A stretch of 37,516 nt of DNA from WQXF01 sp031552825. Lineage in GTDB: Bacteria; Bacillota; Clostridia; Christensenellales; Aristaeellaceae. Under the pieces are notes generated by a model. That model searched no databases. It was given only the letters and a program-made list of their open reading frames with translations, and was not told the origin of the DNA. Positions 15,171-23,204 of the stretch are shown one piece after another. The position numbers were made by a program, and so were the translations under genes. Each line of letters begins with the position of its first letter. Position 1 is the first letter of the stretch. The stretch lies in the NCBI GenBank assembly GCA_031552825.1, contig JAVBMD010000044.1:1-37516 (forward strand), given 5' to 3'.

Positions 15171-16352
15171 TCACAGATTTGCCAGCGCTTTCAACTGGTT
15201 CACGCGGTCGGTTTTCTCCCAAGGCGCGTCGATGTCGTCGCGGCCAAAGTGGCCGTAGGCGGCGGTGGCGCGGTAGATGGGGCGGCGCAGGTTCAGCATG
15301 TCGATGATGCCCGCCGGGCGCAGGTCAAAGGCCTTGGACACCAGCTCGGAAAGCGCGGCGTCGGGCAGCTTGCCGGTGCCGAAGGTATCGACGTTGAGCG
15401 AGACCGGATGCGCCACGCCGATGGCATAGGCCAGCTGGATTTCGCAGCGCTTGGCCAGCCCGGCGGCGATCACGTGCTTGGCGACGTAGCGCGCGGCGTA
15501 GGCGGCGCTGCGGTCCACCTTGGTGGGATCCTTGCCGGAGAAAGCGCCGCCGCCGTGGCGCGCGTAGCCGCCGTAGGTATCAACGATGATCTTGCGGCCG
15601 GTAAGGCCGGAATCGCCCGCCGGGCCGCCGAGCACGAAGCGCCCGGTGGGGTTGACGAGGATGCGGGTCTTTTCATCGAACAGTTCGGCGGGCAGTGCCG
15701 GGCGGATGATGCGCGCGGTGATCTCGCGCTGCATTTCCTCCAGCGATATGTCGGGATCGTGCTGCGTGGAGATGACGACGGTATCGATATGTACCGGGCG
15801 CTCGTCCTCGTAGGCGACGGTGACTTGGCTCTTGCCATCGGGGCGCAGCCACGGCAGCGCGCCCGACTTGCGCAGTTCGGTGAGCTTGCGGGTCAGCCGG
15901 TGCGCTAGCGCGATGGGCATGGGCATCAGCTCCGGCGTCTCGTCGCAGGCATAGCCGAACATCATGCCCTGATCGCCCGCGCCGATGGTGTCGTTGATAT
16001 CGCCCTTGTCGGCGCGCGCCTCCTGCGCCTCGTCCACGCCCTGCGCGATGTCCGGCGATTGCTCGTGTACGGCGGTGAGCACCGCGCAGGTGTGCCCGTC
16101 GAAGCACAGCTCAGCGCTGCCGTAGCCCACGTCAAGGATCACGTCGCGCGCGATTTGCTCGATGGGCACGTAGGTATCGGTGGTGATCTCGCCCATCACC
16201 AGCACCAGGCCGGTGGTGGTGGCGGTTTCGCAGGCGACGCGCGCCATCGGGTCCTTGGCCAGGATGGCGTCGAGCACGGCATCGGAGATCTGGTCGCACA
16301 GTTTGTCCGGATGCCCTTCGGTGACGGATTCGGAAGTGAACAGTTTGCGCAT
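15171..16352 (-). CDS. metK: S-adenosylmethionine synthetase
   Basis: Methionine adenosyltransferase, 393 residues, making S-adenosylmethionine from methionine and ATP in the cytosol. Signatures are ESVTEGHPDKLCDQISDA at the N-terminus, GAGDQG (124-129) and GGGAFSGKD in the C-terminal half, all intact. GGAGGG lies eight bases before the ATG at 16352; the upstream in-frame extension runs through the leader and was rejected. The gene sits behind a SAM-I riboswitch and an intrinsic terminator (16421-16577), so high SAM should end transcription early. It probably leads an operon with recD2 and comF, placing those genes under partial SAM control as well. Confidence 0.98.
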   Translation of the reverse strand: MRKLFTSESVTEGHPDKLCDQISDAVLDAILAKDPMARVACETATTTGLVLVMGEITTDTYVPIEQIARDVILDVGYGSAELCFDGHTCAVLTAVHEQSPDIAQGVDEAQEARADKGDINDTIGAGDQGMMFGYACDETPELMPMPIALAHRLTRKLTELRKSGALPWLRPDGKSQVTVAYEDERPVHIDTVVISTQHDPDISLEEMQREITARIIRPALPAELFDEKTRILVNPTGRFVLGGPAGDSGLTGRKIIVDTYGGYARHGGGAFSGKDPTKVDRSAAYAARYVAKHVIAAGLAKRCEIQLAYAIGVAHPVSLNVDTFGTGKLPDAALSELVSKAFDLRPAGIIDMLNLRRPIYRATAAYGHFGRDDIDAPWEKTDRVNQLKALANL

Positions 16353-16420
16353 GGGGGATCCCTCCAAATGAATAAGCTGTCTCTTGCTGCTAACCGATAG
16401 GCGATTCATAGGTTTTCATG

Positions 16421-16452
16421 AGAAAAGAGCCTTTCTTCACAGAAAGGCTCTT
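16421..16452 (-). terminator. SAM-controlled intrinsic terminator of metK
   Basis: A perfect 12-bp stem (AAGAGCCTTTCT and its complement, 16425-16436 and 16441-16452) with a GTGA loop is followed by TTCTC on the transcribed strand. It lies immediately after the SAM-I aptamer and serves as its expression platform. Confidence 0.92.
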
Positions 16453-16469
16453 AAAGGCTTGTATCACAA

Positions 16470-16577
16470 ACCATCCTCATCTGTCGGCGGAAAGTCCGCC
16501 GTGGGAATTAGCACCTCAGCTTGCGCTCGGTTGCCGGGTTTCATCGGGCCCAATCCCTCCACCACTCTGGATAAGGT
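16470..16577 (-). promoter_or_regulatory. SAM-I (S-box) riboswitch aptamer
   Basis: On the minus strand the conserved S-box blocks appear in order: CTTATCCAGAG, GGTGGAGGGA, TTGGGCCC, GATGAAACCCGGCAACC, AGGTGCTAATTCC, and a closing GATGAGGATGG that pairs back with the first block to form P1. Aptamer length (about 108 nt) is normal. It is followed by a terminator hairpin and then metK, so binding of SAM is expected to stabilise termination. Confidence 0.97.
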
Positions 16578-16601
16578 TATGCAGTTGTAAGACGCATGGA
16601 T

Positions 16602-16630
16602 AGTATAACGCGGATCGCGCGGCTTGTCAA
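16602..16630 (-). promoter_or_regulatory. metK: metK promoter
   Basis: A perfect -35 TTGACA (16625-16630), a 17-bp spacer and -10 TATACT (16602-16607) lie about 25 bp upstream of the aptamer. The -35 sits at the edge of the 4 x 16 bp tandem repeat. Confidence 0.88.
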
Positions 16631-16690
16631 TTCTGAATGCAGTCAATTCCGAATGCAATCAATTCCGAATGCAGTCAATTCTGGATGCTG
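16627..16690. repeat. 4 x 16 bp tandem repeat between metK promoter and DUF6056-like gene
   Basis: Four adjacent 16-bp units of the form TCAATTCYGRATGCAG start at 16627, 16643, 16659 and 16675, with 0-3 differences each. The first unit contributes part of the metK -35 box; the last supplies the stop codon and last residues of the minus-strand membrane protein. On the minus strand each boundary yields a TTGACA-, TTGACT- or TTGATT-like hexamer. Confidence 0.93.
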
Positions 16691-18819
16691 ACGGAAGTTT
16701 TGCCGTAGTACGTGGCCGCGCTGGTGTTGATCCAATCGTTCGGGTCGGCCTGCATGCCCGCGCCCATCACCACCACAGGCGCCTGTGGCGCCGCAGGAAC
16801 CCGCGCTTCCTGCATGTGTGTGTCGCGCAGAAGGGAGACTTGCGCTTGCATCGCCCGATCATAGCGCGCGGCTTCGCCGCTGAGCAGGCTATGCGCCGCG
16901 GAAACGCCGCTCAGCGTGATCGGCCACAGCAGCGAGGTGGCGACACAAGCCGCGAGCAGCAGCGCGGCCATCGGGGCGGCAGCCCAGCGGCAGAACACGC
17001 GGCGATTTTCGGGAAGCGGCCTTCTTCTGGCCAGCCACCCGCACCAATAAAACGCGTTGCCGCCGACGCACCAGAAGGCGGAGTAGAAGATGATGGCCAT
17101 CAGGCGCGGCGGGCCGTCCTTGGAGGCGGCGATCAAATGCGGGGCGAACTGGCTGGCGAAGGCGCAGAACGACGCCAGCGTTACGAGCAGGGGGTAGCGG
17201 AAGGCGTGGCGGCTTTGCTCCGCCGCCCGATAGAGGAACGGGAGCGCGACGAACAGACCCAAAGCATATTCCAGACGCAGATTTTCCCACAGATAGGCAA
17301 GCGCGTGCAGGAAGGAGGTGTAGAGCACAGCGGGCACCGGCATCGGCGTGAGATTGGCTTGGCGCAGCGCGTTGCCCGGCGCGATGACGCTGATCGCCAG
17401 CGTACCGCCCAAGCAAAGCAGCGCCGCCAGAGGAATCCGCCACCGCCCCTCCCTTTGCAGCGCGCGGTAGACGATGAGCAGCGCCAGCAGTTCGCCGGAC
17501 AACAGCGCCGTAACATAGTTGCCAGCGCCGATGAATGCGGCCAGCAGGCAGGCGCACAGCGTCAGCGCGGCGCGCTTTGCGGGGGGAGCGGTGCGATGCG
17601 CGTATAGCAGGCAGGCGAAAAGCATCAACGACGCGCTGTAGAAGAAAGTGTAATAGATGCCGCCGTTCCACCAATAAAAGCTTTCGCTTTGTCCGCCGTA
17701 CTGTATGCAGAAAAACAGCGAGAGCCAGCAGGGTACGCCATACTGTCGCTTGCCCAAGACCGCGCGGGCAAAGAGCCAAGTGGACGCGATGAGGCTGCCG
17801 ATCAGCACCAGCGGCGTGAGGGCATAACAGCGCCCACCCCAGATGTCCGGCTCCAGCGTCATCAGGAACACCGAGGCGAAGGAGCCTTGCCACGAATCGT
17901 AGCTTTCGCGCGCAACCCGGATCGCGGTCTGCATGACGGTGCCGATTGAGCCGGTTTGCAGCCACGCATGGCGCGTTGGGGCGCCGTACACAAAATCGTC
18001 GAAGGAGGGATACGCGCAGGCCGAGATCAGCAGCAGCGGAATCAGCGACAGGACGAGCAAGCACAATATTCGGCGGCTCCAGCGGCGGGCATCGAGCGGG
18101 GCCTGCGCGCGAGGGCTTTTTGCGGCGCGCGAAAGCAGCGCCCGCGTAAAGCTGCGCCAGGCTCCTGCCAACGCGGCGCGATGCCGACGCAGCAACGCGT
18201 ACAACAGCGCAAACAGCGTGCCGGAGGCCGCCACGCAGGCGGCGGTCGACAGCGCCAGCGCGCGGCGCATTTGCCGCAGCAAGGGCATGCCGTCCAGCGC
18301 GATATCTTGGACGATCACTTCCCATTCCTCGCTGTCGCGATGGGTGTCGATCACCTCGCTCGCGCCGGTGGTGGGATCGGTGACACGAACTTTGCCGGTT
18401 TGGCGGTTGCCCTGAAAGAAGAGCGCGTAGCGCTCGGCGGCGGGGAGCGAGAGCACGACTGCGTCGGTCTGGCTTGCGGCTTCGGCGGACGCGTACCAAT
18501 GCAGGCCGTCGCCGGTCTTTTGCCAGTTGCCGGAAGACAGCTCCGGGAAGGTGGGCTTGGAACGGCCGCCGAAGACGCCGAAGGCATTGCGCAGCCAGAG
18601 CTGCTCGGCAGGTTCGTCCCGCAGAGCCTCCATGCGCACCTCGCTGCGGAACGTGGGCGGCAGCCATCGCCAGACCGCCGTCACCGCGACGATGCATGCG
18701 CAAGCCGCCGCGCACAGCGCGCAGCAGAATACCTTGCTCCGGCCAAAACGCTTGTGCGGCAACGCCGCCGCCAGCGCGGCGAGCAGGAAAAGGACGATCA
18801 GCAATTTCAGTGTGGCCAT
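16675..18819 (-). CDS. large polytopic membrane protein, DUF6056-like (GT-C-style)
   Basis: A 714-residue integral membrane protein with about 12 hydrophobic segments. After a first TM pair (about residues 4-20 and 30-50) comes a soluble extracytoplasmic domain of about 140 residues. A basic cytoplasmic stretch and a polytopic region follow. The polytopic region has YPSFDDFVYGAPTRHAW just after a membrane segment, then QYGGQSESFYWWNGGIYYTF. An acidic D-D pair after the first membrane helix is typical of GT-C lipid-linked glycosyltransferases, and the pattern recalls DUF6056; a surface-glycan role is inference. The start at 18819 has GGAGGT eight bases upstream; the in-frame extension is rejected because it reads through the next gene's promoter. 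The C-terminus ends inside a tandem repeat. Confidence 0.8.
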   Translation of the reverse strand: MATLKLLIVLFLLAALAAALPHKRFGRSKVFCCALCAAACACIVAVTAVWRWLPPTFRSEVRMEALRDEPAEQLWLRNAFGVFGGRSKPTFPELSSGNWQKTGDGLHWYASAEAASQTDAVVLSLPAAERYALFFQGNRQTGKVRVTDPTTGASEVIDTHRDSEEWEVIVQDIALDGMPLLRQMRRALALSTAACVAASGTLFALLYALLRRHRAALAGAWRSFTRALLSRAAKSPRAQAPLDARRWSRRILCLLVLSLIPLLLISACAYPSFDDFVYGAPTRHAWLQTGSIGTVMQTAIRVARESYDSWQGSFASVFLMTLEPDIWGGRCYALTPLVLIGSLIASTWLFARAVLGKRQYGVPCWLSLFFCIQYGGQSESFYWWNGGIYYTFFYSASLMLFACLLYAHRTAPPAKRAALTLCACLLAAFIGAGNYVTALLSGELLALLIVYRALQREGRWRIPLAALLCLGGTLAISVIAPGNALRQANLTPMPVPAVLYTSFLHALAYLWENLRLEYALGLFVALPFLYRAAEQSRHAFRYPLLVTLASFCAFASQFAPHLIAASKDGPPRLMAIIFYSAFWCVGGNAFYWCGWLARRRPLPENRRVFCRWAAAPMAALLLAACVATSLLWPITLSGVSAAHSLLSGEAARYDRAMQAQVSLLRDTHMQEARVPAAPQAPVVVMGAGMQADPNDWINTSAATYYGKTSVSIQN

Positions 18820-18906
18820 GAAGCGATACCTCCGCGCTATTTGCGTATAGAACCGATGCCGGTGGGAGAATCCGGAAAAATCGTATCGCAGAGGATTCGG
18901 CGCGGT

Positions 18907-18942
18907 GCTAAAAATCTCCTTTTCGCTAAAAATCTCCTTTTC
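18907..18942. repeat. perfect 2 x 18 bp tandem repeat
   Basis: GCTAAAAATCTCCTTTTC is present twice in perfect tandem in the gap between divergently transcribed genes, just upstream of the -35 at 18951. Confidence 0.92.
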
Positions 18943-18950
18943 GCGCACAA

Positions 18951-18979
18951 TTGCCTTGCGGCGCGACGAGGGGTATACT
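18951..18979 (+). promoter_or_regulatory. promoter of the DUF1450/DUF1801 fusion gene
   Basis: A -35 TTGCCT (18951-18956), 17-bp spacer and -10 TATACT (18974-18979) lie about 50 bp before the start at 19031. Confidence 0.7.
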
Positions 18980-19030
18980 ATGTACCGGCAAACGAACGAT
19001 TCCGCTCGCGCGGTGAAGGAGCTATTCGAT

Positions 19031-19843
19031 ATGGGACAAACAAAAAAGGTTGAGGTATGCGCAAATTGCTCGGGGTTTGACGTCAAAGAGCTCAAAGATA
19101 AAGTGAAGGCGAAGGTTGGCTGCATCGGCAAGTGCTCGAGGAAATGCCCCGAGCTCGCGGGGAAAGCGTATGGGTTTCTGAACGGGGAATTCGTCGTCTG
19201 CGATACCAAGGAGGAATTCTTCGCGAAAATCGACGCGTTGGATGCCTATGCCGCAAAGGGCGATCGCAACCCCTTGGTCGACGCTTTTTTGGCGCATGTC
19301 GATCGTTGGGGAGAGGAATTCGCAAGCCTGCGGGCAATGATCTTGGCTTGCGGGCTGACCGAGGAGCTGAAGTGGGGGCAACCCTGCTACACGTTCGAGA
19401 ACGGCAACGTGGCGATACTGGGCGGGTTTAAGGACTACATCGCGCTCTCGTTTATCAAGGGCGTGCTGCTCAAGGATCCGGAGGGCTTGCTCGTTCGGCA
19501 AACGGAGAACGTGCAGGCGGGGCGGCAACTACGGTTCGCCAGCGTCCAAGAGATCGAGCGGATGCAGAGCGTTATCAAAGCCTACGTGCAAGAGGCGATG
19601 CTGCTGGAAAAGTCGGGCGCGACGCTGCCCGTTGAGAAGAAGCCGGAGCTGGTGATTCCGGAGGAGTTACAGCGCGCATTCGACGAAAACGCCGCGCTGC
19701 AAACCGCGTTCTTTGCGCTGACGCCGGGGCGGCAAAGGGGATACGTGCTGCACTTTGCGCAGCCCAAGCAGGCCAAAACGCGCGAGGCGAGGATCGCAAA
19801 GCACGCGCAAAAGATTCTCGACGGCAAGGGGATCGACGATTGA
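19031..19843 (+). CDS. DUF1450 - DUF1801 - OmdA-like three-domain fusion
   Basis: A 270-residue cytosolic protein. Residues 1-68 resemble DUF1450 (YuzB-like), with cysteines at 10, 13, 31, 35 and 39 and the segments CANCSGFDVKEL and FLNGEFVVCDTKEEFF, suggesting metal or Fe-S binding. Residues 80-195 match the DUF1801 (YdhG) fold, with GLTEELKWGQPCYTF and KGVLLKDPEGLLV. Residues 206-266 are an OmdA/YdeI-like tail (IPEELQRAFDEN...FFALTPGRQRGYVLHF). DUF1801-OmdA proteins of about 195 residues are common; the N-terminal DUF1450-like addition is the unusual part. AAGGAG lies nine bases before the ATG at 19031. Function unknown. It is monocistronic, with its own promoter and a DUF368 gene 141 bp downstream on a separate promoter. 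Confidence 0.85.
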   Translation: MGQTKKVEVCANCSGFDVKELKDKVKAKVGCIGKCSRKCPELAGKAYGFLNGEFVVCDTKEEFFAKIDALDAYAAKGDRNPLVDAFLAHVDRWGEEFASLRAMILACGLTEELKWGQPCYTFENGNVAILGGFKDYIALSFIKGVLLKDPEGLLVRQTENVQAGRQLRFASVQEIERMQSVIKAYVQEAMLLEKSGATLPVEKKPELVIPEELQRAFDENAALQTAFFALTPGRQRGYVLHFAQPKQAKTREARIAKHAQKILDGKGIDD

Positions 19844-19859
19844 GGAACGATTCGTAACG

Positions 19860-19901
19860 CTTCAGGAGCGCGTCGAATCGCTTCAGGAACGTGCCGAATC
19901 T
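19860..19901. repeat. 2 x 21 bp imperfect tandem repeat
   Basis: Two adjacent 21-bp units beginning CTTCAGGA (19860-19880 and 19881-19901) differ at about four positions. They lie upstream of the DUF368 gene's promoter. Confidence 0.85.
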
Positions 19902-19904
19902 TCT

Positions 19905-19933
19905 TTGCTATCGCCCGCGCGGCGTGCTATACT
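19905..19933 (+). promoter_or_regulatory. promoter of the DUF368 gene
   Basis: TTGCTA (19905-19910), 17-bp spacer and TATACT (19928-19933), about 50 bp before the start codon at 19985. Confidence 0.72.
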
Positions 19934-19984
19934 GGACGGGTTATATCAAAATCTGTACATGCGACACAGAAAGGTTGAGAATTC

Positions 19985-20866
19985 ATGCGTGAACCGAGCA
20001 AGGGAAATTCAATTTTTGCGTGGCTGTTTCGGCTGGTAAAGGGCATCGTGATCGGCACCGGGTTTATCATCCCCGGCGTCAGCGGCGGCGCGTTTGCCGC
20101 GATCTTCGGCGTGTATGAGCCGATGATCCGCTTCTTTGCCAATATCCGCAAGGACTTTGTGAAGAACGTGAAGTTTTTCATTCCGATCGGCGTCGGCGTG
20201 CTCATCAGCATGGTGCTGGTTTCCAAGGTGCTGGGCGATTTCTTCGAGCGCGCCGAGGTGCCGCTGGTGTGGTTCTTCATCGGCTGCGTGGTGGGCACGC
20301 TGCCCGCGCTGTGGCGGCAGGCAGGCAAGCAGGGCAGGCGCGGGAAGCATCTAATAATCTGCGCCGTCACCATCGCCGCGGCCTGTGTTTTCCTCTATTT
20401 CATCCAAGGGCTGCTCGGCGGCGTGAAGATCCCCACCGACAGCGTGTTGACTTGGGTGCTGGCGGGCGCGCTGATGGGTCTGGGCGCCATCGTGCCCGGC
20501 CTGAGCCCTTCCAACTTCCTTTTGTACATGGGCATCTACGGCGTGATGATGAACCGCATCGGCCAAGTGGACTTGATGGTGCTGATCCCGGTGGTTGTGG
20601 GCGCGGGCATCTGCTTCCTCGGCCTTTCGAAGGCCTTCGACCGGCTGTTTGACAAGGCGTATGCGGGCATGTACCATTTTGTGCTCGGCATCATCATCGC
20701 CTCGACGCTGATGATTATCCCGTGGCCGGGCAAGGTGCTCGAGAGCGGGCTGGTGGCCTCTTACACCGCGGGTTCGGCGCTGATCGCGGCGGGCGCGTGC
20801 ATCGTGGGCGTCGCGCTGGGCTTCGGCATGAGCATCCTCGAAAAGAAGTACAAAACCGAGGACTGA
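19985..20866 (+). CDS. DUF368 membrane protein, PopT-type undecaprenyl-phosphate translocase candidate
   Basis: A 293-residue polytopic membrane protein of the DUF368 family. The paired re-entrant-type motifs GFIIPGVSGGAFAAIFGVYE (about residues 27-46) and GAIVPGLSPSNFLLYMGIYG (about 168-187) show the family's internal inverted repeat. Members (PopT) were shown to recycle the lipid carrier undecaprenyl phosphate across the membrane for cell-wall and surface-polymer synthesis; assignment here is by family. Nine or so hydrophobic segments are seen. The ATG at 19985 is preceded by a modest AAAGGTTGAG. The dehydrogenase start follows 20 bp after its stop, so the two are probably co-transcribed. 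Confidence 0.92.
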   Translation: MREPSKGNSIFAWLFRLVKGIVIGTGFIIPGVSGGAFAAIFGVYEPMIRFFANIRKDFVKNVKFFIPIGVGVLISMVLVSKVLGDFFERAEVPLVWFFIGCVVGTLPALWRQAGKQGRRGKHLIICAVTIAAACVFLYFIQGLLGGVKIPTDSVLTWVLAGALMGLGAIVPGLSPSNFLLYMGIYGVMMNRIGQVDLMVLIPVVVGAGICFLGLSKAFDRLFDKAYAGMYHFVLGIIIASTLMIIPWPGKVLESGLVASYTAGSALIAAGACIVGVALGFGMSILEKKYKTED

Positions 20867-20886
20867 GCAAGGGGCGTGTGAAGACA

Positions 20887-21816
20887 ATGAAAATCGTCGT
20901 GCTGGACGGCTACGCGCTAAACCCCGGCGATATGAGCTGGGCGGAGATCGAGGCGCTGGGGGAATGCGTGATCCACGACCGTACCCCGGCGGACAAGGCG
21001 GTGGAGCGCATCGGCGATGCGCCGATCGTCATCACCAACAAGACGCTGATTACCGCCGAAGTGCTGGCGGCCTGCCCGGCGCTCCGGTACATCGGCGTGC
21101 TGGCCACCGGGTATAATGTGGTGGACGTGCGGGCGGCGGCGGAGCGCGGCGTTTGCGTGACCAACATCCCGGCCTACAGCACCCAATCGGTAGCGCAGCA
21201 CGTATTTGCGCTGCTGCTGGAGGCCTGCTCGCAGGTGGGGCTGCACAACGCGGCGGTGCACGCCGGGGAGTGGAGCGCTCAGCGCGACTTCTGCTTCTGG
21301 AAAACGCCGCTGATCGAGCTGGCGGGCAAGACGATGGGCATCATCGGCTTCGGCCAGATCGGGCGCGGCGTGGCGCGCATCGCTGAGGCTTTCGGCATGC
21401 GGGTGCTGGTACACAGCCGCAGCCATGGCGAGTTGAGCCTGTCGGAGGTGCTGCGCGAAGCCGACGTCGTGTCGCTGCACTGCCCGCTTTCGCCGGAAAC
21501 CCAAGGCATGATCGGCCGCGCGGCCATCGCGGGCATGAAGGACGGCGCCATCCTGATAAACACCGCGCGGGGACCGCTGGTGGACGAGCAAGCGGTGCGC
21601 GAGGCGCTGGACAGCGGCAAGCTTTACGCCGCCTGCGTCGATGTGGCGGATCGGGAGCCGATCCCGGCTGACAGCCCGCTACTGGGCGCGCCGCGCTGCA
21701 TCATCACGCCGCACATCGCCTGGGCGCCCATCGCGGCGCGGCTGCGGCTGATGGCCATCGCCGCCGAGAACCTGCGCCAGTTTTTGCGGGGCAACGAAGT
21801 GAATCGGGTGAATTGA
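20887..21816 (+). CDS. D-2-hydroxyacid dehydrogenase, glycerate/hydroxypyruvate-type
   Basis: A 309-residue NAD-dependent D-isomer 2-hydroxyacid dehydrogenase. The nucleotide fold has GFGQIG (154-159), and the catalytic set Arg228 (NTARG), Glu257 and His276 (TPHIAWA) is intact. The opening MKIVVLDGYALNPGDMSW strongly resembles glycerate dehydrogenase/hydroxypyruvate reductase sequences, so interconversion of hydroxypyruvate and D-glycerate is the best guess. ATG 20887 fits the family N-terminus, though AAGGGG is 12 bases away; an in-frame GTG at 20878 is closer to that site and cannot be excluded. It is 20 bp after the DUF368 gene on the same strand. A second, more distant paralogue lies at 25646-26611. 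Confidence 0.92.
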   Translation: MKIVVLDGYALNPGDMSWAEIEALGECVIHDRTPADKAVERIGDAPIVITNKTLITAEVLAACPALRYIGVLATGYNVVDVRAAAERGVCVTNIPAYSTQSVAQHVFALLLEACSQVGLHNAAVHAGEWSAQRDFCFWKTPLIELAGKTMGIIGFGQIGRGVARIAEAFGMRVLVHSRSHGELSLSEVLREADVVSLHCPLSPETQGMIGRAAIAGMKDGAILINTARGPLVDEQAVREALDSGKLYAACVDVADREPIPADSPLLGAPRCIITPHIAWAPIAARLRLMAIAAENLRQFLRGNEVNRVN

Positions 21817-21844
21817 ACGGCTCCATCGGCGAGGGAGTGAGCGT

Positions 21845-22366
21845 ATGCTGAGATCAAGAAAATTGACGATCGCGTTGTTCGCGTTCTATTTGTTGGCGCT
21901 TTCGGCGCTTATTCTGTTCAAAACCCGGATGTCGTTCCGGTTTTTGCATTTGATGTTCAATTTCGCGGATCCGAATGTCCGCACCAGCGTGAATCTGGTG
22001 CCGTTCGGCGGCATGCTGGTTCTCAACGGCAGGCCGGATTATAACGAGATCATTTTGAACGGCTTGGTGTTTGTGCCGTTCGGCGTCTTTCTAAGCATGC
22101 TCGGGAAGAAGAAATCCTTCGCGAGCCTATTCCTGCCGATTTTCTTGACGAGCCTGCTTTTCGAGGTAGCGCAGTATGTATTTTCGCTCGGCGCCAGCGA
22201 CATTACCGATGTGCTCGCCAATACGCTGGGCGGTCTGCTCGGCGTTGGGATATTCTACGTTCTCCGCAAGCTATGCAAGGAGAAGGTTTACGGCATATGC
22301 AATGCCGCCGCGCTGGCTTTTACGATCGGGTTCGTTTTTCTCTTAAGCTTTGTCCGGCCTTTGTAA
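21845..22366 (+). CDS. VanZ-family membrane protein
   Basis: A 173-residue membrane protein with four to five hydrophobic segments and the VanZ pattern SVNLVPFGG...NEIILNGLVFVPFGVFLSML, then EVAQYVFSLGASDITDVLANTLGGLLG. In the vancomycin cluster VanZ confers low-level teicoplanin resistance; most chromosomal homologues have no known role. GAGGGAG lies about nine bases before the ATG. It follows the dehydrogenase by 28 bp and precedes the ttcA-like gene by 30 bp, all on +, which suggests one transcript from the DUF368 promoter. Confidence 0.9.
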   Translation: MLRSRKLTIALFAFYLLALSALILFKTRMSFRFLHLMFNFADPNVRTSVNLVPFGGMLVLNGRPDYNEIILNGLVFVPFGVFLSMLGKKKSFASLFLPIFLTSLLFEVAQYVFSLGASDITDVLANTLGGLLGVGIFYVLRKLCKEKVYGICNAAALAFTIGFVFLLSFVRPL

Positions 22367-22396
22367 AGCAATACAACATTCCGAGGGGAAGCGCAC

Positions 22397-23107
22397 ATGA
22401 AAACCGTACTGGGCTGCATCCGCCGCGCGGATCAGGATTTCGATATGATTCGGGATGACGACCACATCGCCGTGGGCGTGTCCGGCGGCAAGGATAGCCT
22501 GCTGCTGCTCAACGCGCTGGCGCTGTATCGAAAGTTCAGCCACAAGCGCTTCACGATGGAGGCGCTGACGCTCAAGATGGGCCTGGAGCCCTTTGATACC
22601 GCTCCGATCGCCGAGATGTGCGAGCGGCTGGAGGTGCCTTATTCCGTTAAGGATACCGACCTGTACGAGATCCTTTTCGTGCGGCGCAAGGAGACCAACC
22701 CCTGCGCGCTCTGCGCCAAGATGCGGCGCGGCGCGCTCAACGATCTGGCCAAGGCGCACGGCTGCAACAAGCTGGCGCTGGGGCATCATCGCGAGGACGC
22801 GCTGGAGACGCTGCTGATGAGCCTGATCTTCGAGGGCCGCCTGCACACCTTTCATCCGGTGACCTACCTCTCGCGCAGCGATATCACGGTGATCCGCCCG
22901 ATGGTGTATCTATCGGAAAAGCACGTGCTGCACATGGTCAAGGAGCTTTCGTTGCCCGTGGTACACAATCCCTGCCCCGCCAACGGCAATACCAAGCGGC
23001 AGGAGATGAAGGAACTGCTGGCCACGCTTTGCAAGACCTATCCGGATTTGAAGGAGCGCATGCTGCACGCGCTGCAGGATAAGGAACAGTATGGGTTGTG
23101 GGATTAA
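22397..23107 (+). CDS. TtcA-like tRNA 2-thiocytidine synthetase (PP-loop)
   Basis: A 236-residue PP-loop ATPase. SGGKDS (29-34) is the ATP-pyrophosphatase loop; CALC (102/105) plus Cys192 (NPCPANG) are in the positions of the TtcA [4Fe-4S] ligands; LGHHREDALETLLMSL is a further family motif. TtcA-type enzymes thiolate C32 of certain tRNAs; close paralogues with other sulfur-transfer roles exist, so the target is inferred. GAGGGGAAG lies about six bases before the ATG. Last gene of the DUF368-dehydrogenase-VanZ run. Confidence 0.9.
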   Translation: MKTVLGCIRRADQDFDMIRDDDHIAVGVSGGKDSLLLLNALALYRKFSHKRFTMEALTLKMGLEPFDTAPIAEMCERLEVPYSVKDTDLYEILFVRRKETNPCALCAKMRRGALNDLAKAHGCNKLALGHHREDALETLLMSLIFEGRLHTFHPVTYLSRSDITVIRPMVYLSEKHVLHMVKELSLPVVHNPCPANGNTKRQEMKELLATLCKTYPDLKERMLHALQDKEQYGLWD

Positions 23108-23126
23108 GTGCCCGCAACTCTTTTTC

Positions 23127-23155
23127 TTGACGTATGATATCGCATGTGATATCAT
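23127..23155 (+). promoter_or_regulatory. promoter with overlapping palindromic operator ahead of the HicB-like gene
   Basis: TTGACG (23127-23132), a 17-bp spacer and TATCAT (23150-23155) form the promoter. A perfect inverted repeat with arms ATGATATC (23134-23141) and GATATCAT (23148-23155) and a 6-base centre fills the spacer and covers the whole -10. This is the layout expected for autorepression by a dimeric ribbon-helix-helix protein. Confidence 0.8.
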
Positions 23156-23204
23156 GAGAATGTGAAACACAAGAACGAACATAAAGTATTGAGGAGGGAT
23201 CTTC

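Noticed and set aside
18820..19209. N-terminal extension of the DUF6056-like protein
   Set aside because: It is low-quality sequence antisense to the neighbouring promoter and gene; GGAGGT sits directly before ATG 18819.
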